A DNA stretch of 5,235 nucleotides from an uncultured Prevotella sp. (GTDB lineage Bacteria > Bacteroidota > Bacteroidia > Bacteroidales > Bacteroidaceae), in the NCBI GenBank assembly GCA_938023885.1, contig CALJCU010000578.1:1-5235 (forward strand). The letters are read 5' to 3'. Every line of letters starts with the position of its first letter. Position 1 is the first letter of the stretch. Under the pieces are notes generated by a model. The model ran no database searches, had not been told where the DNA came from, and was given only the letters and a program-made list of their open reading frames with translations. Below, piece by piece: positions 1-5,083 of this stretch. Both the position numbers and the translations under genes were made by a program.

Positions 1-125
1 ACGGCTAACATGTTCAATGCTTCGTGATAGATGACAGGGAGACGGATGTCACCGAAGGCAAATGCGAACTTACCTTCGCGAGCAGTGTAGTCGTTGATCT
101 CTTGCTTGAAAGTATTCTTGTCCAT
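1..125 (-). CDS. N-terminal fragment of an unrecognised protein (runs off the left edge)
   Basis: Reading leftward from the ATG at 123-125 gives 41 codons with no stop before the window edge. The protein begins MDKNTFKQEINDYTAREG and continues with KFAFAFGDIRLPVIYHEALN. It has no signal peptide and no membrane segment; the composition suggests a soluble cytoplasmic protein. Use of C-ending codons resembles hsp20 and recD2. A Bacteroidota -7 box lies about 25 bases upstream of the start, which supports both the start and the strand. I do not recognise the family from this fragment, and no catalytic motif is visible. The gene is divergent from hsp20, so the intergenic region could hold control sites for both. 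Confidence 0.75.
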   Translation of the reverse strand, partial: MDKNTFKQEINDYTAREGKFAFAFGDIRLPVIYHEALNMLA

Positions 126-149
126 TGTCTTTTTCAAATATTGCGAGTA

Positions 150-157
150 CAAAGATA
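150..157 (-). promoter_or_regulatory. Bacteroidota -7 promoter box for the minus-strand gene at 1-125
   Basis: The minus strand reads TATCTTTG here, an exact match to the TAnnTTTG -7 element used by the Bacteroidota primary sigma factor. Transcription would start around 143-145 and leave an untranslated leader of about 20 bases before the ATG at 125. No convincing -33 TTTG box is seen at the usual 19-21 bp spacing, so the assignment rests on the -7 box and its position. Confidence 0.6.
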
Positions 158-255
158 CAACTGTTTTGTGGAATCTCGATAAGAATTATTGCTTTTTTTT
201 TTTATAAAGAAATGAATGCCACGTAAAAAAATAACTTGTTTCTAAAAGGGAAATG

Positions 256-294
256 TTGTCAGCAAAGTGTAAATATTTTAAGCATTGCTGACAA
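256..294. promoter_or_regulatory. Perfect 10-bp inverted repeat, probable regulator binding site
   Basis: TTGTCAGCAA (256-265) and TTGCTGACAA (285-294) are exact reverse complements separated by 19 bases that include AAATATTT. The centre lies about 76 bp upstream of the start expected from the sigma-54 element at 324-343, a range in which activators of sigma-54 polymerase often bind. It has no T run and a long A/T-rich loop, so a protein-binding site is more likely than a terminator. It is not the CIRCE element. The regulator is unknown. Confidence 0.55.
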
Positions 295-305
295 TGATGG
301 CACGA

Positions 306-315
306 TTTGTCACCA
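306..315 (+). promoter_or_regulatory. Third TTGTCA half-site next to the inverted repeat
   Basis: TTTGTCACCA contains the TTGTCA core of the left arm of the inverted repeat, in the same orientation and 51 bp downstream of it. Together with TGACAA at 289-294 it also forms an inverted pair with a 12-bp spacer. It may be an extra operator half-site, but six shared bases could be chance. Confidence 0.3.
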
Positions 316-323
316 TTTGCTTA

Positions 324-343
324 TGGGCACGGATATTGCATAA
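324..343 (+). promoter_or_regulatory. Sigma-54 (RpoN)-type -24/-12 promoter for hsp20
   Basis: The sequence reads TGGGCACG, four bases (GATA), then TTGCA. The consensus is YTGGCACG-N4-TTGCW, so one of eight -24 positions differs and the -12 box is exact. The essential GG (326-327) and GC (338-339) are separated by exactly 10 bases, as required. Counting C339 as -12 puts the start near 351 and gives a leader of about 100 bases to the hsp20 ATG. Sigma-54 promoters need an AAA+ activator, and the inverted repeat upstream is a candidate site for one. The call is inference from motif and position. Confidence 0.6.
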
Positions 344-436
344 ATGTCAGTGAAGTTCGGAAGTCGGACGAGGGCAACGAAAGGAACCTGAGGACGATGG
401 ATGAACCAAGGATAAATAAAGACTTAATTGATAATT

Positions 437-442
437 AGGAGG
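437..442 (+). promoter_or_regulatory. Strong Shine-Dalgarno site for hsp20
   Basis: AGGAGG ends nine bases before the ATG at 452. It is the only consensus ribosome binding site seen in the window; the other starts lack one. This fixes the hsp20 start and suggests high translation when the message is made. The upstream segment 383-389 could pair with 440-446 and cover half of it. Confidence 0.75.
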
Positions 443-451
443 TTTTGACTT

Positions 452-880
452 ATGTTGTATCCGGTATTGAGAGACATGAACAATTGGCTTGACAATGATT
501 TCGACGATATGTTGAATACAAGTTGGATGCCGCGCATGAACGTCACAGCACCTGCTATCAATGTCAAGGAAAATGATAAAGAGTACGAAGTAGAGCTTGC
601 TGCCCCAGGCACCACGAAGGATGACTTCAAGGTGAATGTCGACAAGGATGGCAATCTGACCATCAAGATGGAGCACAAGGACGAGAAGAAGGACGAGAAC
701 AAAAAGGAGCATTATCTGCGCCGCGAGTTCTCATACAGCAATTATGAGCAGGCTCTGACGCTGCCTGAGGATGTTGAGAAGGACAAGATTGAGGCAAAAG
801 TTAATAACGGTGTGCTTCATATCACACTTCCTCGCACTCAGAAGGCTGAGAAGGAGACAAAACGCATTGAGGTCGCATAA
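452..880 (+). CDS. Small heat-shock protein, Hsp20/IbpA family
   Basis: The 142-residue product is an ATP-independent holdase chaperone of the cytoplasm. Such proteins form oligomers, bind unfolding proteins during stress and hand them to DnaK/ClpB. After a short N-terminal arm (about residues 1-32), the alpha-crystallin domain runs from about 33 to 128. It includes the start APAINVKEND, the LAAPGTTKDDFKV strand region, a charged Lys/Glu-rich loop near 74-87 and the signature NNGVLHITLP at 118-127. The C-terminal tail ends with an I-x-V motif (I139, V141), which in this family docks neighbouring dimers. Length is typical and the gene looks intact. It stands alone between a sigma-54-like promoter and a terminator. 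Family assignment is secure; specific substrates cannot be read from sequence. Confidence 0.96.
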   Translation: MLYPVLRDMNNWLDNDFDDMLNTSWMPRMNVTAPAINVKENDKEYEVELAAPGTTKDDFKVNVDKDGNLTIKMEHKDEKKDENKKEHYLRREFSYSNYEQALTLPEDVEKDKIEAKVNNGVLHITLPRTQKAEKETKRIEVA

Positions 881-908
881 CCCCAGCGTTGCTGCTCAGT
901 GGTATTAG

Positions 909-944
909 AGGGACTGTTCTCTTTAAGGGATCAGTCCCTTTTTT
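909..944 (+). terminator. Rho-independent terminator of hsp20
   Basis: AGGGACTG (909-916) pairs perfectly with CAGTCCCT (932-939). After one mismatch the stem continues with four further pairs (918-921 with 927-930) and closes on a five-base loop. A run of six T (939-944) follows. It lies about 30 bases after the hsp20 stop. Confidence 0.88.
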
Positions 945-1002
945 ATTGTGATTGTATAGCAACCCATTTGGAGTGACATAAGCAAAATCCTATTTATGTT
1001 TG

Positions 1003-1044
1003 GCCGGTATCGTCAGCATATAGTCTGATGGTACCGGCTTTTTT
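1003..1044 (+). terminator. Second strong rho-independent terminator between hsp20 and recD2
   Basis: Positions 1003-1016 pair with 1025-1038 as an uninterrupted 14-bp stem with two G-U pairs. It begins GCCGGTA and ends TACCGGC, has an 8-base loop and is followed by six T (1039-1044). The T run is only on the plus-strand side, so it acts rightward. No gene lies between it and the first terminator; it appears to be a backup stop that insulates recD2. Confidence 0.85.
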
Positions 1045-1077
1045 CGTCCCTTCCGCTATATTCTCGCCAAAACTTTG

Positions 1078-1085
1078 TACTTTTG
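1078..1085 (+). promoter_or_regulatory. Bacteroidota -7 promoter box for recD2
   Basis: TACTTTTG is an exact TAnnTTTG match ten bases before the ATG at 1096. Transcription would begin near 1090-1092, leaving a leader of only a few bases. No clear -33 TTTG is present at the usual spacing. The box overlaps a possible upstream TTG start at 1075, which argues against that start. Confidence 0.6.
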
Positions 1086-1095
1086 TAACATTATT

Positions 1096-3297
1096 ATGAA
1101 GCTGCGGGCAGTCATAGAACGGATTACGTATCAGAATGGCGAGAATGGCTATTCAATACTGAAGGCACGGGTGAAGGGGTACGATGACCTCGTCACCCTT
1201 GTCGGCAACATGCTCGACGTGACCGTGGGTACCGTGCTCGTCGCTGACGGCCAGTGGAAAGTCAACCGTCAGTACGGCAGTCAGTTTGTCGTGGAGAGCT
1301 ACGAGGAAGCCATGCCCGCCACACTCTTTGGACTGGAGAAGTATCTCGGCAGCGGACTTGTCAAGGGTATCGGACCAAAATTCTCCAAACTCATCGTCGC
1401 CAAGTTCGGCATGGACACCTTCGACATCATCGAACACGACAGCCAGCGGTTGGCTGAGGTTGACGGCATCGGTCCCAAACGCATCAAGAAGATCCACGAC
1501 TCATGGATGAAGCAGCTCGACATCAAGGACGTGATGGTCTTCCTCCAGGGTAACGGTGTCAGTACCGCCTATGCCGCCAAGATATACAAGACCTACGGCA
1601 AGGAGAGCATCGACAAGGTGAAGGCCAACCCCTACTGCCTTGCCGACGACATATGGGGCATCGGCTTCAAGACCGCCGACTCCATCGCTGAGAAGATGGG
1701 ATACGGTAAGAATGATGAGCGCCGTTGCCGCAGCGGTATCCTCTATACCCTCAACCAACTTGCCAACGAGGGCCATGTCTATGCCAACCGCGACCAGCTC
1801 GTGGATGCCGGCGTGAAACTGTTGGAAGCTGAGAAGACCGCTATCGAGTCTGCACTTGACAAGATGATAGCGGATGAGGACTTGAAGATTGAGGACGAGG
1901 CGATCTACCTTCCGCCGTTCTATTTCAGTGAGGTGGGCACCGCCAACAAACTCAAGACGCTCCTGACCACCCGTCAGCAGAATATGTTCGAGAAGGAGCC
2001 AGACATCACTGCCATCAGCAAGAAGACCGGCATCACCTACGATGACCTCCAGGCGGAGGCCATCCGCACCGCTGTCCACAACAAAGTCATGGTGCTCACA
2101 GGCGGTCCCGGTACCGGCAAGACCACCACCGAGGACGGCATCATTGCCGCTTTCAAAGAGATGGGACTCCACATCCTCCTTGCCGCACCTACCGGACGTG
2201 CCGCCAAGCGCATGACCGAGGCCACGGGCATGGAAGCCAAGACCATCCACCGGCTGTTGGAGTTCAACCCTGCCGAGGGCTACAAACGCAACGACGATAA
2301 CCCATTGGAGGGTGACGCGCTCATCATCGACGAGTGTTCGATGATAGACATCGTACTGATGAACTCCCTCTTAAAAGCCGTTCCTGCCGATATGCGTCTG
2401 TTGCTTGTCGGTGATGTGGACCAGTTGCTGAGTGTCGGTGCCGGCAACGTGCTCCGTGACATCATCGATTCCGGCGTCGTCCCCGTTGTCCGTCTCACCC
2501 GCATCTTCCGTCAGGCACAGACCAGCCGTATCATCATGAACGCCCACGCCATCAACGAAGGACGGATGCCCGACATCCGCAACGGCAAGCAGTCTGACTT
2601 TTTCTTCATGGAGTGCGAGGAGCCTGAGCAGATAGCCTCGACCATCGTCGACCTGGTCAGCCACCGTCTGCCGAAAGCCTACAACGTACCACGGAGCAGT
2701 ATACAAGTGCTCACACCCATGCAGCGCAGTGCCATCGGTGCCAACAGTCTGAACATGTCCATCCAGCAGCGTGTCAACCCCACCGGCAACGGCCTCACCC
2801 GTGCCGGATTCGTGTTCCGCAAAGGCGACCGCGTGCTGCAACTCAAGAACGACTACACCAAGGAAGTGTTCAACGGCGACATCGGACTCATCACCGCTGT
2901 CAATATGGAAGACCGCACACTGACCGTCAGCTTCGACGGGAAGGCTGTGGAATACGAGTCCACGGAGCTTGACGAACTCAGCCTCGCCTATGCCACGACC
3001 ATCCACAAGAGCCAGGGCAGCGAATATCCCATCGTCGTCATCCCCGTCCACTTCACCAACTACGTCATGCTCCAGCGCAACCTTATCTACACAGCCGTCA
3101 CCCGTGCCAAGAAAGTCTGTATTGTCATCGGTCAGAAGCGTGCCCTGTGGTATGCCGTCAGCCACGTCACCGTCACTCAGCGCAATACGAAACTCAAGGA
3201 GCGGTTGCAAGGCAGGACCATTACCATGACCTACAAACGTCAGAACGAAGAGACACAGACGGATATGGCAGCAGAAGATCACCCACACAACAAATAG
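1096..3297 (+). CDS. recD2: RecD2-type (RecD-like) superfamily 1B DNA helicase
   Basis: The 733-residue product is an ATP-driven 5'-3' DNA helicase. RecD2 proteins act in DNA repair and replication-fork maintenance without a RecBCD complex. The order is an N-terminal OB-like region (1-80), helix-hairpin-helix units with GIG turns at about 91, 124 and 188, then the helicase core. Helicase motifs are Q319 (Q motif), Walker A GGPGTGKT (336-343), APTGR (364-368), Walker B with D412 and E413, motif III GDVDQ (439-443), motif IV with IFRQ (470-473), HKSQG (637-641) and motif VI YTAVTRAK (665-672). The N-terminal extension and HhH units separate it from RecBCD RecD. An in-frame TTG at 1075 would add seven residues, but the -7 box overlaps it, so ATG 1096 is preferred. 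The usual P after GDxDQL is L here. Confidence 0.95.
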   Translation: MKLRAVIERITYQNGENGYSILKARVKGYDDLVTLVGNMLDVTVGTVLVADGQWKVNRQYGSQFVVESYEEAMPATLFGLEKYLGSGLVKGIGPKFSKLIVAKFGMDTFDIIEHDSQRLAEVDGIGPKRIKKIHDSWMKQLDIKDVMVFLQGNGVSTAYAAKIYKTYGKESIDKVKANPYCLADDIWGIGFKTADSIAEKMGYGKNDERRCRSGILYTLNQLANEGHVYANRDQLVDAGVKLLEAEKTAIESALDKMIADEDLKIEDEAIYLPPFYFSEVGTANKLKTLLTTRQQNMFEKEPDITAISKKTGITYDDLQAEAIRTAVHNKVMVLTGGPGTGKTTTEDGIIAAFKEMGLHILLAAPTGRAAKRMTEATGMEAKTIHRLLEFNPAEGYKRNDDNPLEGDALIIDECSMIDIVLMNSLLKAVPADMRLLLVGDVDQLLSVGAGNVLRDIIDSGVVPVVRLTRIFRQAQTSRIIMNAHAINEGRMPDIRNGKQSDFFFMECEEPEQIASTIVDLVSHRLPKAYNVPRSSIQVLTPMQRSAIGANSLNMSIQQRVNPTGNGLTRAGFVFRKGDRVLQLKNDYTKEVFNGDIGLITAVNMEDRTLTVSFDGKAVEYESTELDELSLAYATTIHKSQGSEYPIVVIPVHFTNYVMLQRNLIYTAVTRAKKVCIVIGQKRALWYAVSHVTVTQRNTKLKERLQGRTITMTYKRQNEETQTDMAAEDHPHNK

Positions 3298-3300
3298 CCC

Positions 3301-3603
3301 ATGAACTACGAAGACATCTGGCAGATACAGGACGAGATAACAGCATCGGTCAACTCCCTTGGCTTTTCCCTATGGGACTTGCACTACGACCGTGATTCAT
3401 TCTCCTTTCACATGGAGTTGAACGAACATCTTCCCGACGAAGTTTTGTCGTCATTCTGTTCCCAAATGCCATTATCCACTGACTATGACGGCGAGTGTAG
3501 CCACGGCACTGCACAGCACAGTTTCATGCTACAAAATATCCAAAAGCCATCGCACAAAATCCGTAATTTCACAAATGGACACCAAACAAAAGAATTTTTA
3601 TGA
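3301..3603 (+). CDS. Small hypothetical protein downstream of recD2
   Basis: This 100-codon reading frame starts three bases after the recD2 stop with no promoter or Shine-Dalgarno site between, so it is probably co-transcribed and perhaps translated by reinitiation. The first 70 or so residues look like a real acidic, aromatic-rich soluble protein (MNYEDIWQIQDEITASVNSL, then GFSLWDLHYDRDSFSFHMEL). Its codons resemble recD2 early on. The last 30 residues are basic, Asn/Gln/Lys-rich and encoded by A/T-rich DNA, as if the original end had been lost or extended. No signal peptide, membrane segment or metal motif is visible. I do not recognise the family. A role linked to RecD2 is only a guess from position. 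Confidence 0.6.
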   Translation: MNYEDIWQIQDEITASVNSLGFSLWDLHYDRDSFSFHMELNEHLPDEVLSSFCSQMPLSTDYDGECSHGTAQHSFMLQNIQKPSHKIRNFTNGHQTKEFL

Positions 3604-3758
3604 TAATATGTTGTAGTGTCGTAGAATGGTGAAGAAATAACGCACCTTGGACGAGATAGAACTATATGGTCATAAAATCGGCCTTGGTGGTGACGCAAAA
3701 TCAGCTATCCGGCTATACAAGTGCAACTTTGTGGCGGATTTGGCTTAAAATTACATTT
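3604..3758. other. Convergent intergenic region between the recD2 unit and the sulfur operon
   Basis: About 155 bases separate the two converging units. I found no convincing terminator hairpin with a T run for either direction. The only structure of note is a short plus-strand reading frame with protein-like composition (3626-3748), described separately. Confidence 0.5.
3626..3748 (+). pseudogene. Possible decayed micro-ORF with a premature stop at codon 5
   Basis: The frame opens ATG GTG AAG AAA, meets TAA at 3638-3640, then stays open for 35 codons to the TAA at 3746-3748. The part after the early stop reads RTLDEIELYGHKIGLGGDAK, then SAIRLYKCNFVADLA, which has a balanced, helical, protein-like composition unlike random A/T-rich DNA. 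A TTG at 3647 could also start a 33-residue peptide. It may be the broken remnant of a small gene, a tiny real gene using TTG, or chance. No ribosome binding site is seen. I do not recognise a family. Confidence 0.3.
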
Positions 3759-4877
3759 TTATCTCTTTGAGATTCGATCAAGTGCAGAAACTATTTTATC
3801 TATATCTTCCTCTGTATTATTCTTGCCGAGTGATATTCTGATTGTACCTTTAGCTAATTGTTTCTCTAGTCCAATTGCTTTCAATACATGAGAAATTTGT
3901 GTATTCTTACTATCACAAGCAGAACCAGTAGAGACACAGATTCCAAGAAAATCGAGACGATGCAAAAGTGCTTCTCCATCGGCATTCGGAAAAGATAAGC
4001 TGATATTACCAGGAATGCGATATTCAGATCCATTTCTATGGTAGATGATTTTCTTTGCAGACAATTCTTTGAAGAGCATGTCTTCCAATGCTCGTATATG
4101 ACGGATATTTTCCTCTAGCGCATCCACATTTTCTTTCAATGCAGCAGCCATACCCACAATAGAAGCGATGTTTTCGGTTCCTGCACGAAGGCCATTTTCT
4201 TGAGCTCCTCCATAAATGAAAGGAGAGATATGGATACCTCTCTTTATATAAAGAAAGCCTATTCCCTTTGGTCCATTAAACTTATGAGCAGATGCTGACA
4301 ACAGGTCTATCCCTAATTCCTTCACATTGATAGGTACATGGCCAACAGCTTGAACGGCATCCGTATGAAAGATGCAGCCATATTCATGAGCGAATTGAGC
4401 TATTTCCTTTATTGGTTCAATAGTACCAATCTCATTGTTCGCAAACATGATCGACATGATGTCATTTGAGCAAAGCTGCTTGGAAATTCCGTCCCACAGA
4501 ACAATACCGTTTGCATCTACTGGTAAATATTTGACTTTTGTGCCAAGTGCATGAGCAAAAGCACACGAGTTTAAAATAGCATGATGCTCGATGGAGGATG
4601 TATAGATCGTCCTTTTGTGGAACGCAGCATCCTGTATCACCCAATTATCACTTTCTGTTCCACAAGAAGTAAATATGATCTCGTCCGGTTCAGCACCGAT
4701 ACATTCGGCTATTACCTTTCTAGCTTTTTTTAGTGCCTGCTTCGGAACTCTGGCAAAAGCATAGGGTTGTGATGCATTAGCATATTCTTCACGCAAGAAA
4801 ACCCCCATAGCGTCTAACGCTAAAGGGCTTAACTTTGTTGTTGCTGCATTATCAGCATATACGAGTTCTTTCTTCAT
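3759..4877 (-). CDS. Cysteine desulfurase, IscS/NifS-like (PLP-dependent)
   Basis: The 372-residue enzyme is expected to convert L-cysteine to alanine and hold the sulfur as a persulfide for transfer to an acceptor in the cytoplasm. The fold-type I aminotransferase signature is complete. It has the start VYADNAATT, cofactor-stacking H98 in SIEHHAIL, D173 and Q176 in HTDAVQAVGH, lysine K199 in SAHKFNGPKG that binds PLP, the GAQENGLRAGTEN segment and catalytic C321 in STGSACDSKNTQ. The long mobile Cys loop places it with group I (IscS/NifS) rather than SufS. An in-frame TTG at 4886 would overlap the upstream gene; ATG 4877, one base after that gene's stop, is preferred. Which pathway it feeds is open, because no IscU or SufU scaffold is in view. 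NifS, IscS and DndA are alike in sequence, so no symbol is given. Confidence 0.95.
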   Translation of the reverse strand: MKKELVYADNAATTKLSPLALDAMGVFLREEYANASQPYAFARVPKQALKKARKVIAECIGAEPDEIIFTSCGTESDNWVIQDAAFHKRTIYTSSIEHHAILNSCAFAHALGTKVKYLPVDANGIVLWDGISKQLCSNDIMSIMFANNEIGTIEPIKEIAQFAHEYGCIFHTDAVQAVGHVPINVKELGIDLLSASAHKFNGPKGIGFLYIKRGIHISPFIYGGAQENGLRAGTENIASIVGMAAALKENVDALEENIRHIRALEDMLFKELSAKKIIYHRNGSEYRIPGNISLSFPNADGEALLHRLDFLGICVSTGSACDSKNTQISHVLKAIGLEKQLAKGTIRISLGKNNTEEDIDKIVSALDRISKR

Positions 4878-4878
4878 C

Positions 4879-5082
4879 TTAATCAAACAAGTGACAGCCT
4901 TCGTCCTTAAACTCCTCTATCTTGTCGAGTATGTCCTGCACGGTGCAGCCCATATAGTCTGCAAGACAGTCCATACAGTAATAGTGCTCAATATCCTCGC
5001 CAAGAAGTTTTTTGTTGATACCGATTGTATCCTTATCTGTTATTGCCTTTCCACAGGCAACGCAATTTCTATTTTGTACCAT
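4879..5082 (-). CDS. 67-aa cysteine-rich protein with two CxxC pairs (probable zinc ribbon)
   Basis: The protein has CVAC (C7, C10) and CMDC (C36, C39), spaced like a four-cysteine zinc-binding site, plus C46 and C63. An acidic C-terminal helix (about 47-62) ends in GCHLFD. It has no signal peptide or membrane segment, so it should be cytoplasmic. It starts one base after the stop of the upstream gene and ends one base before the desulfurase ATG, which implies a single transcript and linked function. Inference: the extra cysteines might take persulfide sulfur from the desulfurase, or the protein might be a metal-stabilised adaptor for the enzyme encoded upstream. I recognise no named family. 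Confidence 0.85.
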   Translation of the reverse strand: MVQNRNCVACGKAITDKDTIGINKKLLGEDIEHYYCMDCLADYMGCTVQDILDKIEEFKDEGCHLFD

Positions 5083-5083
5083 T

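Larger units (their letters stand above)
126..451. other. Divergent intergenic regulatory region between the left-edge gene and hsp20
   Basis: These roughly 325 bases carry no plausible gene. From left to right they hold the -7 box of the left gene (150-157), a run of 11 T (193-203) in an A/T-rich stretch, a perfect inverted repeat (256-294), a third related half-site (306-315), a sigma-54-type promoter (324-343), a leader of about 100 bases and a strong ribosome binding site (437-442). I found no exact TAnnTTTG box on the plus strand here, which makes the sigma-54 element the best promoter candidate for hsp20. Confidence 0.6.

Noticed and set aside
256..294. CIRCE (HrcA) operator upstream of the heat-shock gene
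   Set aside because: The arms are TTGTCAGCAA with a 19-bp spacer, not TTAGCACTC with a 9-bp spacer, so this is a different site.
299..320. A second sigma-54-like TGGCACG at 298-304
   Set aside because: Four bases later the sequence is GTCA instead of TTGC, so the -12 box is missing at the required spacing. The element at 324-343 fits far better.
347..712. Open frame on the minus strand over hsp20 and its leader
   Set aside because: It is a Leu/Val-rich shadow of the Lys/Glu-rich hsp20 coding strand and would run through the hsp20 promoter. The Hsp20 match on the plus strand is decisive.
995..1002. TATGTTTG, an exact TAnnTTTG -7 box between the two terminators
   Set aside because: A transcript from it would be little more than the terminator hairpin at 1003-1044, and the nearest TTTG upstream has a 24-bp spacing, longer than usual. 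Chance in A/T-rich DNA is likely.
1501..2250. Open frame of about 249 codons on the minus strand
   Set aside because: It is antisense to recD2 for the same reason, with no domain or start signal of its own.
2371..3288. Long open frame (about 305 codons) on the minus strand
   Set aside because: It lies wholly antisense to the intact helicase domain of recD2 and is a side effect of C/G-rich third positions. The peptide has no recognisable domain.
3483..3698. Minus-strand frame of about 71 codons between the convergent genes
   Set aside because: It overlaps the better supported plus-strand gene, has unusual Cys/His/Trp-rich composition, and shows no ribosome site or promoter.
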